Shown in pieces: positions 1 to 4,957 of a stretch of 5,345 nt of DNA. Source of the DNA: an uncultured Actinomycetes bacterium. GTDB taxonomy: Bacteria > Actinomycetota > Acidimicrobiia > Acidimicrobiales > Acidimicrobilacustridaceae. The position numbers were made by a program, and so were the translations under genes. The stretch lies in contig CAMFLJ010000268.1 of the NCBI GenBank assembly GCA_945957335.1, positions 1 through 5,345 of the forward strand, read 5' to 3'. The notes beneath the pieces are model-generated. The model did not search any database. It worked only from the letters and a program-made list of their open reading frames with translations, and was not told the DNA's origin. Numbering within the stretch: the stretch's first letter is position 1; every line of letters starts with the position of its first letter.

Positions 1-45
1 CCACTATCCTCTTCGTCGGCAGCGTCAGATGTGTATAAGAGACAG
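1..45 (+). other. Illumina Nextera/Tn5 adapter with i5 index (non-genomic)
   Basis: Positions 27-45 are exactly the 19-base Tn5 mosaic end AGATGTGTATAAGAGACAG, and 13-26 are the Nextera Read 1 overhang TCGTCGGCAGCGTC. Positions 5-12 read TATCCTCT, which matches the Nextera i5 index I know as S503. Positions 2-4 (CAC) fit the end of the P5 flow-cell sequence; base 1 does not fit. Genomic sequence therefore begins at 46. This is library-preparation DNA left on the contig end, not biology. It creates false coding: a plus-strand reading frame starting MCIRDR at 29, and a false tail on the S19 gene on the minus strand. Confidence 0.98.
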
Positions 46-289
46 ACTTGAAGGTGCGGGTGGGAGCGAACTCACCCAGCTTGTGCCCGACCATGGACTC
101 GGTGATGTAGACGGGCACGTGCTTGCGGCCGTCGTGCACGGCGATGGTGTGGCCCACCATCTCCGGGATGATCGTGGAGCGGCGCGACCAGGTCTTGATC
201 ACGCGCTTCTCGTTCTTGTCGTTCAGGTCGTCCACCTTCTTCAGGAGGTGGTCGTCGACGAACGGGCCCTTCTTCAGGCTGCGAGGCAT
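46..289 (-). CDS. rpsS: 30S ribosomal protein S19, 3'-truncated by contig end
   Basis: S19 sits in the head of the small subunit, where it forms a complex with S13 and lies near the A-site tRNA. The ATG is at 289-287, and 81 codons are visible, from MPRSLKKGPFVDDHLLKKV to GHKLGEFAPTRTFK. The family is usually about 93 residues, so roughly the last 12 (the basic C-terminal tail) are missing. The conserved core is intact: KTWSRRSTI (32-40), GHTIAVHDGRKHVPV (46-60) and the family signature around ITESMVGHKLGEFAPTR. A strong Shine-Dalgarno, GGGAGGGGG (304-296, 6 nt from the ATG), begins inside the rplB stop codon, so the two genes are probably translationally coupled. The reading frame runs on without a stop into adapter (1-45), adding the artefactual tail SVSYTHLTLPTKRIV. 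Only 46-289 is genomic. In the usual S10 order rplV would follow, but it is off the contig. Confidence 0.97.
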
Positions 290-303
290 CGGTGGCCCCC
301 TCC

Positions 304-1140
304 CTAGCGGCGTGAGCCGCGGGTGCGGCGTCGGCGGACGATGAGCTTCTGCGACGGCTTGGTCTTGTCGCGGGTGCGGCCCTCGGGCTTGCCCCACGGG
401 GAGACCGGGTGGCGACCACCCGAGGTCTTGCCCTCACCACCGCCGTGCGGGTGGTCGACCGGGTTCATGGCGACACCGCGGGTCTGGGGCTTGACGCCCT
501 TCCAGCGGTTGCGGCCGGCCTTGCCGATCTTGATCAGCTCGTGCTCGGAGTTGCCGACCTCGCCGACGGTGGCGCGGCAGTCGATCGGGACGCGGCGCAT
601 CTCGGTGCTCGGGAGGCGCAGGGTGGCGTAGTCGCCCTCCTTGGCCACGAGCTGGATGCTCATGCCGGCCGAGCGGGCCATCTTGCCGCCGCCGCCGGGC
701 TTGAGCTCGACGTTGTGCACGACGGTGCCGACCGGGATGTAGCGCAGCGGCAGGGCGTTGCCGGGGCGGATGTCGCTGCCCTGGCCGCTCTGGAGCTTGT
801 CGCCGACCTGCACGCCCTTCGGGGCGAGGATGTAGGCCTTCTCGCCGTCGTGGTAGTGCAGCAGGGCGATGCGGCAGGTGCGGTTCGGGTCGTACTCGAT
901 CGCCGCGACGGTGGCGGGGACGCCGTCCTTGACGCGACGGAAGTCGATGATGCGGTACCGCTGCTTGTGGCCGCCACCCTTGTGGCGGGCGGTCTTGCGG
1001 CCGTAGCTGTTGCGGCCACCCGTCTTGGTCTTGGGGGCCAGCAGGGTGCGCTCGGGCGTGGTCTTGGTGATCTCCGAGAAGTCGGAGACCGTCTGGAACC
1101 GGCGGCCGGCGCTGGTGGGCTTGCGCTTGCGGAGAGCCAT
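304..1140 (-). CDS. rplB: 50S ribosomal protein L2
   Basis: L2 is a primary 23S rRNA-binding protein needed for subunit association and close to the peptidyl transferase centre. The 278-residue product has the usual bacterial length (about 275). It opens MALRKRKPTSAGRRFQTVSDF. The N-terminal RNA-binding OB-fold part covers roughly residues 40-125, including GRKTARHKGGGHKQRYRIIDFRR (48-70). The SH3-like part follows, with PGGGGKMARSAG (148-159). The hallmark loop NPVDHPHGGGEG (226-237) contains His230, the counterpart of the E. coli His229 implicated in peptidyl transfer. The C-terminus is a very basic tail (KLIVRRRRTRGSRR). The start is ATG, 6 bp after the rplW stop. Its Shine-Dalgarno (AGGGG/AGGA) spans that stop codon, which points to coupled translation. 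The stop is TAG, 14 bp before rpsS. Nothing is unusual apart from the high GC content. Confidence 0.99.
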   Translation of the reverse strand: MALRKRKPTSAGRRFQTVSDFSEITKTTPERTLLAPKTKTGGRNSYGRKTARHKGGGHKQRYRIIDFRRVKDGVPATVAAIEYDPNRTCRIALLHYHDGEKAYILAPKGVQVGDKLQSGQGSDIRPGNALPLRYIPVGTVVHNVELKPGGGGKMARSAGMSIQLVAKEGDYATLRLPSTEMRRVPIDCRATVGEVGNSEHELIKIGKAGRNRWKGVKPQTRGVAMNPVDHPHGGGEGKTSGGRHPVSPWGKPEGRTRDKTKPSQKLIVRRRRTRGSRR

Positions 1141-1146
1141 CGTGTC

Positions 1147-1437
1147 CTACCCCTCGAACAGATCGATGCGGTCGCCGTCGGCGAGGGTGACGAAGGCGCG
1201 CTTGGTGTCGGGACGGGAACCCCAGGTGCCGGTCTTGCGGTTGCGCTTGCGCTTCCCGTTGCGGTTGAGCGTGTTCACCTTGAGCACACGGACGCCGAAG
1301 ATGGTCTCGACGGCGTCGTGGATCTCGGGCTTGGAGGCGTCGGGGTGGACGACGAACGTGTACACGTTGGCGTCGAGCAGGCCGTAGCTCTTCTCGCTCA
1401 CGACCGGCTTGATGATGACGTCGCGGGGATCCTTCAC
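1147..1437 (-). CDS. rplW: 50S ribosomal protein L23
   Basis: L23 lies at the exit of the nascent peptide tunnel, where it docks trigger factor and the signal recognition particle. The product has 96 residues, normal for bacterial L23. The N-terminal motif IIKPVVSEKSYGLL (8-21) includes Glu15, equivalent to the E. coli VSEK glutamate that contacts trigger factor. Next comes the fold segment NVYTFVVHPDASKPEIHDAVETIFGVRVLKVNT, a basic loop (NGKRKRNRKTG, 60-70) that reaches into 23S rRNA, and a closing strand, KRAFVTLADGDRIDLFEG. The start codon is GTG at 1437-1435, sharing GTGA with the TGA stop of rplD (4-nt overlap). A GGAGG lies 7 nt upstream, inside the rplD end, so this start is well supported and the two genes are translationally coupled. 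Confidence 0.98.
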   Translation of the reverse strand: MKDPRDVIIKPVVSEKSYGLLDANVYTFVVHPDASKPEIHDAVETIFGVRVLKVNTLNRNGKRKRNRKTGTWGSRPDTKRAFVTLADGDRIDLFEG

Positions 1438-2072
1438 TTCGCTTCCTCCGCCTCGGCGGCCGGGGCGAGCGGCGGCACGGTGGCACGGGTGAACACGACG
1501 TAGTCGTTCACGAGGACGTCGTAGGTGTTGAGGTGGCCCGACTCGAGGATGTGGACGTTGGGGAGGTTCCGGAAGCTCTTCCAGGCCTCGACCTCGTCAC
1601 GGCCGAGCACGACCAGCACGCGGCCCTCGAGGCCGAGGGCGGCGAGGGCGGCCACGGCACCCTTGGTGGAGGGCACGTCGAAGGCCCACTCGTCGACGAC
1701 GACGACCTTGCCCTCGGCGGCGCGGTCCGAGAGGGCCGAGCGCAGCGCCAACTTGATCATCTTCTTGGGGGTCTTCTGGGCGTAGCTGCGGGGCTTGGGG
1801 CCCAGCGCCACACCGCCGCCGACCCACTGGGGCGAGCGGGTCGAGCCCTGGCGGGCGCGGCCGGTGCCCTTCTGCTTCCAGGGCTTGGCGCCGCCGCCAC
1901 GGACCTCGGCGCGGGTCTTGGTGCTCTGGGTGCCGGCCCGACGGGCGGCGAGCTGGGCGGTCACGACCTGGTGCATCACCGGGACGTTGGGCTCGATGCC
2001 GAAGGTGGCCTCGTCGAGCTCGAGGGTGCCGGCGTCGGCGCCGGCCGGGGTCTTGACGGTCACGCTGGCCAT
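1434..2072 (-). CDS. rplD: 50S ribosomal protein L4
   Basis: L4 binds 23S rRNA early in assembly, and its long loop helps form the tunnel constriction. In E. coli it also represses its own S10 operon. From the ATG at 2072 the product is 212 residues (MASVTVKTPAG...). The extended loop is clear: RGGGAKPWKQKGTGRARQGSTRSPQWVGGG lies at about 58-87, with Lys63 at the position where E. coli substitutions give macrolide resistance. The globular domain follows (KKMIKLALRSALSDRAAEGKVVVVDEW), then a short acidic Ala/Glu tail (APAAEAEEAK). The start is ambiguous by one codon. GTG at 2075 (overlap GTGA with the rplC stop) is 6 nt from the GAAGGG ribosome site, while ATG at 2072 (overlap TGATG) is 9 nt from it. 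I prefer the ATG. Either way rplC and rplD are translationally coupled. The gene overlaps the rplW start at its 3' end. Confidence 0.98.
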   Translation of the reverse strand: MASVTVKTPAGADAGTLELDEATFGIEPNVPVMHQVVTAQLAARRAGTQSTKTRAEVRGGGAKPWKQKGTGRARQGSTRSPQWVGGGVALGPKPRSYAQKTPKKMIKLALRSALSDRAAEGKVVVVDEWAFDVPSTKGAVAALAALGLEGRVLVVLGRDEVEAWKSFRNLPNVHILESGHLNTYDVLVNDYVVFTRATVPPLAPAAEAEEAK

Positions 2073-2725
2073 CACGCATCACCCTTCGGAGCGGCCTTGA
2101 CCGCATCGCGGATCACGACGAGCCCGCCCTTGGGGCCGGGGACGGCGCCCTTCACGAGCAGGAGGTTCTTCTCAGCGTCGGTGGACACCACCTTGAGGTT
2201 CAGGGTGGTGACCTTCTCGGCGCCCATGCGGCCGGCCATCCGGGTGCCCTTGAACACGCGGGCGGGGGTGGCGCAGGCGCCGATCGAGCCGGGCGCACGG
2301 TGGACGCGGTGCGCACCGTGGGAGGCCCGCTGGCCGGAGAAGTTGTGCCGCTTCATGGCACCGGCGAAGCCCTTGCCCTTGCTGATGGCGGTGACGTCGA
2401 CCAGCTCGCCCGAGGCGAGGGTGTCGACGGAGATCTCCTGACCGACCTCGAAGCCGGTGACGTCGTCGAGGCGGAGCTCGAGGACCTTCACCCCGGCGCG
2501 CACGCCGGCCTTCTCGAAGTGGCCCCGGTCGGGGTTGTTGAGCTTGCGGGCGTCCCTCTCACCGAAGGTGACCTGCAGTGCGTTGTAGCCGTCGTGCTCG
2601 GCGGTCTTCACCTGCACGACGCGCATCGGGTCGACCCTGAGGACGGTGACGGGCACGACGCGGTTGGCGTCGTCCCACACCTGGGTCATGCCGACCTTTT
2701 CGCCGACTACTGCCTTGTTCGCCAT
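2072..2725 (-). CDS. rplC: 50S ribosomal protein L3
   Basis: L3 starts 50S assembly and sends a loop towards the peptidyl transferase centre. The product is 217 residues, typical for the family. It begins MANKAVVGEKVGMTQVWDD, the usual GxKxGMTQ opening. The hallmark loop runs from GKGFAGAMKRHNFSG (117-131) through SHGAHRVHRAPGSIGACATPARVFKGTRMAGRMG (135-168). Residue 150 is Ala where E. coli L3 has the PrmB-methylated Gln150; as I recall, actinobacterial L3 proteins share this Ala. The start is ATG at 2725-2723, chosen because the conserved N-terminus begins there. It has only a weak upstream purine run (AGAAAGA, about 11 nt away), unlike the strong sites of the following genes. It is the first gene of the rplC-rpsS block and follows a 359-bp non-coding region rather than rpsJ, where it would normally lie. 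Confidence 0.98.
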   Translation of the reverse strand: MANKAVVGEKVGMTQVWDDANRVVPVTVLRVDPMRVVQVKTAEHDGYNALQVTFGERDARKLNNPDRGHFEKAGVRAGVKVLELRLDDVTGFEVGQEISVDTLASGELVDVTAISKGKGFAGAMKRHNFSGQRASHGAHRVHRAPGSIGACATPARVFKGTRMAGRMGAEKVTTLNLKVVSTDAEKNLLLVKGAVPGPKGGLVVIRDAVKAAPKGDA

Positions 2726-2957
2726 GACGGCAACGATCTTTCTGTGCGGTTTTGCGTCGTCTCCCCCGTCTCGCCACGAGGGCGGGGCGGGGCCTTCACG
2801 CGGACGCTCCGCACGGGGAGACCCCGGCGGAGCGCCAGTCGGTTGTGCCGTGCGGTACCTGGTCTGCTCGAGAGCGGATCAGGCCGTCACGGACGTCGGT
2901 TCGATCGACGAAGAGGTGCGCACGTCGGACTCCCGCAGGAGGCCCCGGACGCACAAG
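2726..2957 (-). promoter_or_regulatory. Structured 5' leader of rplC with two tandem hairpins
   Basis: I find no convincing gene between the rplC start and the SDR stop (2726-3084). The part next to rplC has two inverted repeats. The first, at 2805-2834, pairs CGCTCCGC with GCGGAGCG and CGGGG with CCCCG around a 3-nt loop. It has 13 base pairs with one bulged base (2813). The second, at 2764-2787, pairs CCCCG with CGGGG and CTCG with CGAG around a 3-nt loop, with a small internal loop. It ends 38 nt before the rplC ATG. Neither hairpin is followed by a T run. In many bacteria, leaders of ribosomal protein operons bind a product such as L4 to shut off expression; a similar role here is inference. 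GC-rich DNA gives some hairpins by chance, but the first is long enough to stand out. Confidence 0.45.
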
Positions 2958-2963
2958 GAGGAG

Positions 2964-2992
2964 ATGATAGCCATCGCGCGGCCCGGCTCCAA
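2964..2992 (-). promoter_or_regulatory. Candidate sigma-70 type promoter for rplC-rpsS
   Basis: On the minus strand TATCAT (2969-2964) is a good -10 match (consensus TATAAT), and TTGGAG (2992-2987) is a partial -35 match (TTG of TTGACA). The spacer is exactly 17 nt. The predicted start of transcription is near 2957, giving a leader of about 230 nt before rplC. The position makes sense because the two intervening genes and two hairpins separate rplC from the promoter that would serve tuf-rpsJ. A short inverted repeat, CCCGG/CCGGG (2982-2986/2994-2998), overlaps the -35. AT-rich hexamers are rare in this sequence, which raises the value of the match, but it rests on pattern alone. Confidence 0.35.
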
Positions 2993-3084
2993 ACCGGGTC
3001 CGCGACGGCCCTCGGGCGGACCTGCGGCCGCTCCGGGACCGGCCGACGGGCGGCGGGAGCCGGTGCGGGGCGCCAGCGAGGAGC

Positions 3085-3867
3085 CTAGAGGCCCATCCGG
3101 GTGGTCACACCGTGGTCGCGGCCCGCCGTGTAGCCACCGTCGACCGCGATGGCCTGACCGGTGACGAATGAGGCGTCCGGCGACACCAGGAAGGTGGCCA
3201 CCGAGGCGATCTCCGACGGCCGGCCGAGGCGGCGCAGCTTGTGCTCCTCCTTGATCTCCAGGAGCATCTCGTCGTACTCCGGGTCGCCGAGGCTGCGCAG
3301 CATCGGGGTGTCGATGAAGCCCGGGCACACGGCGTTGACCCGGATGCCCTGACGGCCGTAGTCGATGGCCATGTTCTTGGTGAGGATCACCACGCCACCC
3401 TTGGAGGCGTTGTAGGAGCTGCCCCCGGCGGTGCCCTCCAGGCCCTCGACGCTGGCCACGGTGACCACCGCACCCCGCTCACCGTCGACGGGCTCCTGGC
3501 CCAGCATCCGGGTGATGGCGTGCTTGGCGGTCAGGAACGTGCCCTTCAGGTTCACCCCCAGGACGTGGTCCCAGCTGGGGCCGTCGACCAGGTGCACCGG
3601 CCCACCACCGGGCACGCCCGCGCTGGTCACGACACCGTCGATGCGACCGGTGAGCTCGGTGGCGGCGGCCATGAGCGCCTGGACCGACGCCTCGTCGGTG
3701 ACGTCGCAGACCTCGAAGCGCTCCGGCACGGCCGCACCCTCGGCCGGGCCCTGGAGGTCGCCGCCGACGACGCGGGCCCCCTCGGCCGTGAAGCGCTCGA
3801 CGCACGCCGCACCGATGCCCGAGGACGACCCCGTCACCACCATCACCTTGCCGTCGAGACGACCCAT
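3085..3867 (-). CDS. Short-chain dehydrogenase/reductase (SDR), substrate unknown
   Basis: This is a classical SDR, a cytosolic NAD(P)-dependent oxidoreductase of 260 residues (the family is about 250). The cofactor motif TGSSSGIG is at 12-19. Asp37 at the end of the second strand suggests NAD(H) rather than NADP(H). CDVTD (54-58) contacts the adenine ring. The usual NNAG is TSAG (81-84). The catalytic set is Asn106, Ser139, Tyr152 and Lys156 (YNASK), followed by CPGFIDTPM (181-189) and the closing TGQAIAVDGGYTAG. It resembles FabG/glucose dehydrogenase-type enzymes, but the substrate cannot be read from sequence. The start is taken as ATG at 3867 because AGGGGGAG (3880-3873) lies 5 nt upstream and the protein then opens MGRLDGKVMVVTG, as SDRs do. 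A GTG at 3891 would add eight residues and swallow that site. The gene stands alone between a hairpin and the rplC leader, in an unusual place inside the S10 gene order, with no evident functional tie to ribosomal proteins. Confidence 0.93.
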   Translation of the reverse strand: MGRLDGKVMVVTGSSSGIGAACVERFTAEGARVVGGDLQGPAEGAAVPERFEVCDVTDEASVQALMAAATELTGRIDGVVTSAGVPGGGPVHLVDGPSWDHVLGVNLKGTFLTAKHAITRMLGQEPVDGERGAVVTVASVEGLEGTAGGSSYNASKGGVVILTKNMAIDYGRQGIRVNAVCPGFIDTPMLRSLGDPEYDEMLLEIKEEHKLRRLGRPSEIASVATFLVSPDASFVTGQAIAVDGGYTAGRDHGVTTRMGL

Positions 3868-3884
3868 GACCACTCCCCCTGTCG

Positions 3885-3905
3885 GCGGCACCCGGCGGGT
3901 GCCGC
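3885..3905 (-). promoter_or_regulatory. Hairpin in the SDR leader, just upstream of its ribosome site
   Basis: GCGGCACCC (3885-3893) and GGGTGCCGC (3897-3905) form a perfect 9-bp inverted repeat with a 3-nt loop, ending 5 nt before the SDR Shine-Dalgarno (3880-3873). A smaller one, CCCGGC/GCCGGG (3911-3916/3922-3927), lies just upstream. They could be an operator or an RNA structure affecting SDR translation, or a chance effect of the GC content. Confidence 0.3.
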
Positions 3906-3960
3906 TCCGGCCCGGCCGCGTGCCGGGAGCGCCGATCCTACGGTTCGCCCGGGCCCGGCG

Positions 3961-3996
3961 CGACGGAGCCCGGGCTGCTCCGCCCGGGCTCCGTCG
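3961..3996 (-). terminator. Strong hairpin after the SpoIIAA-like gene, probable terminator
   Basis: CGACGGAGCCCGGGC (3961-3975) and GCCCGGGCTCCGTCG (3982-3996) make a perfect 15-bp stem with a 6-nt loop. It begins 21 bp beyond the TGA of the SpoIIAA-like gene and lies upstream of the SDR. No T run follows, which is common for hairpin terminators in high-GC actinobacteria. Its inner arm GGAGCCCGGGC is identical to that of the hairpin after rpsJ. A pause or mRNA-stabilising structure is the alternative. Confidence 0.75.
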
Positions 3997-4017
3997 AGGT
4001 GGTGGGTGCGGCGCCGA

Positions 4018-4812
4018 TCAGATCGGGTCGAACGACGACACGCCGTTGTCGGCCACGTGGCCGGTCCACTGGTTGCCGTCCCACCAGCGGTGGTGGTGGC
4101 GCCCGGAGGGGTCGGGGGCCCACTGGGCGGGAACCTGCGGCGTGGTGGGCGGGGTGGGCTGGGCCATGCCGGGGCGCATGTCGGCCCCGGGCGCCATCGG
4201 GGCCCGGGGGGTGACCGTCTCCTGGCCCCCGAAGGCGGCGGCGGGCGCCACCGGGGCGACCGGCGTCTCGGCGGTGGTCGCCTCGGCGACGGGCTCGGGC
4301 TCGGCGACGAAGGGCTCCGCGGGCGGCGCCGCGTCGACGACCGGTGCCGGCTCGACCGCCGCAGGCGCCTCCGGGGCGACGGCAGCCACGTCGGCCGCCG
4401 CATCGGGGGCGGCGACCACCTCGGGCTCGACCGGGACCTCGGCCGGGGGCTCCTGGCCCGACACCCACTGCACGGCGGGCGCCAGGTCGGCCAGGGGGAA
4501 GCGCTGCAGCTCACCGGGCACCATCCACGAGAACCCGCCGACGAGGTGCTCGACCCACTCGACGTCGGTCACCACCGCCACGCGCTCCCACGCCCTGACG
4601 TGCTCGATGCCGAGCTTGGTGTCCTCCCATCCGGCGCCGGCGGAGTAGCCGGTGAACTCGGGGCCGAGCACGTAGACCATGCGCACCCCGCCGGACTCGG
4701 CGGCGGCGACGATCGCCGGGCGCAGCACGTCGCGGTAGTCGTCGGCGTGCACCTCCCCCACCGCCTCGAAGCCGATGACGCCGGCGGGCAGGTCGTTCAG
4801 GGGTCGCAGCAT
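4018..4812 (-). CDS. SpoIIAA-like (STAS/SEC14-type) protein with C-terminal DUF2510 domain
   Basis: The product has 264 residues in three parts. Residues 1-118 resemble the SpoIIAA-like family (PF11964, STAS/SEC14-like fold): MLRPLNDLPAGVIGFEAVGEV, then VRMVYVLGPEFTGYSAGAGWEDTKLGIEHV, WERVAVVTDVEWVEH and FSWMVPGELQRFPL. Residues about 119-226 are a low-complexity Pro/Ala/Glu/Val linker, probably disordered. Residues about 227-257 match DUF2510 (PF10708), with WAPDPSGRHHHRWWDGNQWTGH and Trp231, Trp243, Trp244 and Trp249. No signal peptide or membrane segment is visible. The biochemical role is unknown; SpoIIAA-like proteins are suspected to bind a ligand or lipid, and DUF2510 often ends actinobacterial proteins. 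The ATG at 4812 is chosen because GAAAGG lies 7 nt upstream and the domain starts at once. A longer frame to 4992 would run into rpsJ and adds an Arg/Ser/Pro-rich stretch typical of non-coding GC-rich DNA. The gene is flanked by two matching hairpins, so it is probably its own transcription unit. Confidence 0.88.
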   Translation of the reverse strand: MLRPLNDLPAGVIGFEAVGEVHADDYRDVLRPAIVAAAESGGVRMVYVLGPEFTGYSAGAGWEDTKLGIEHVRAWERVAVVTDVEWVEHLVGGFSWMVPGELQRFPLADLAPAVQWVSGQEPPAEVPVEPEVVAAPDAAADVAAVAPEAPAAVEPAPVVDAAPPAEPFVAEPEPVAEATTAETPVAPVAPAAAFGGQETVTPRAPMAPGADMRPGMAQPTPPTTPQVPAQWAPDPSGRHHHRWWDGNQWTGHVADNGVSSFDPI

Positions 4813-4840
4813 GGCGGGGCCTTTCGCGTTGGGAGGACGC

Positions 4841-4852
4841 CTCTGCGCAGAG
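4841..4852. promoter_or_regulatory. Perfect 12-bp palindrome upstream of the SpoIIAA-like gene
   Basis: CTCTGCGCAGAG is a perfect dyad lying 28 bp upstream of the ATG at 4812, between the post-rpsJ hairpin and the gene. The location would suit an operator for a dimeric regulator or a small RNA hairpin. I could not find a clear -10/-35 pair around it, so the assignment is tentative. Confidence 0.3.
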
Positions 4853-4900
4853 TCTGACCGATCGACGGGCCCCGGTGGGCCGCGAGCGGACCGGACGCGA

Positions 4901-4929
4901 AGGAGCCCGGGCCGTGGGCCCGGGCTCCT
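4901..4929 (-). terminator. Strong hairpin after rpsJ, probable terminator
   Basis: AGGAGCCCGGGCC (4901-4913) and GGCCCGGGCTCCT (4917-4929) form a perfect 13-bp stem with a 3-nt loop, 28 bp past the rpsJ stop. No T tract follows on the minus strand. It shares the 11-base arm GGAGCCCGGGC with the hairpin at 3961-3996. It probably ends or attenuates the tuf-rpsJ transcript, which would uncouple rpsJ from the rest of the S10 genes. A smaller dyad, CGTCGATCGACG, lies at 4938-4949 between the stop codon and this stem. Confidence 0.75.
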
Positions 4930-4957
4930 CCCAGTTCCGTCGATCGACGCCGGGGCG

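Noticed and set aside
29..307. Plus-strand frame starting MCIRDR
   Set aside because: Its start lies in Nextera adapter and the rest is antisense to rpsS; the MCIRDR opening is the known adapter translation artefact.
409..1503. Long plus-strand open frame (364 residues) antisense to rplB, rplW and rplD
   Set aside because: It is a GC-rich shadow of three certain ribosomal protein genes, low-complexity in Ala/Gly/Val/Asp, with no recognisable domain.
2879..2974. Minus-strand 31-residue frame MAIISSLCVRG... as a leader peptide for rplC
   Set aside because: Its start lies upstream of the predicted transcription start, the ribosome site is poor (GGAG 12 nt away), and there is no run of regulatory codons.
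3038..3064. Inverted repeat ACCGGC/GCCGGT after the SDR as a terminator
   Set aside because: It has only 6 pairs around a 15-nt loop, much weaker than the other two hairpins and expected by chance at this GC content.
2964..3164. Possible plus-strand small gene (66 residues) after an AAGGAGG at 2955-2961
   Set aside because: The ribosome site is only 2 nt from the ATG, too close to work. The product is a Pro/Gly/Arg-rich GC shadow running antisense into the SDR, and the ATGATA better fits a minus-strand -10 box.
3935..3940. TAGGAT as a -10 box for the SDR gene
   Set aside because: The hexamer is reasonable, but no -35 match lies at 16-18 nt. A promoter for the SDR must exist if the upstream hairpin terminates, but this evidence is too thin to list as a feature.
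3241..4857. Plus-strand open frame of 538 residues opposite the SDR and SpoIIAA-like genes
   Set aside because: The antisense frame of two well-supported genes stays open because of the high third-position GC. Its composition is His/Arg/Gly-rich and it spans two hairpins and intergenic DNA.
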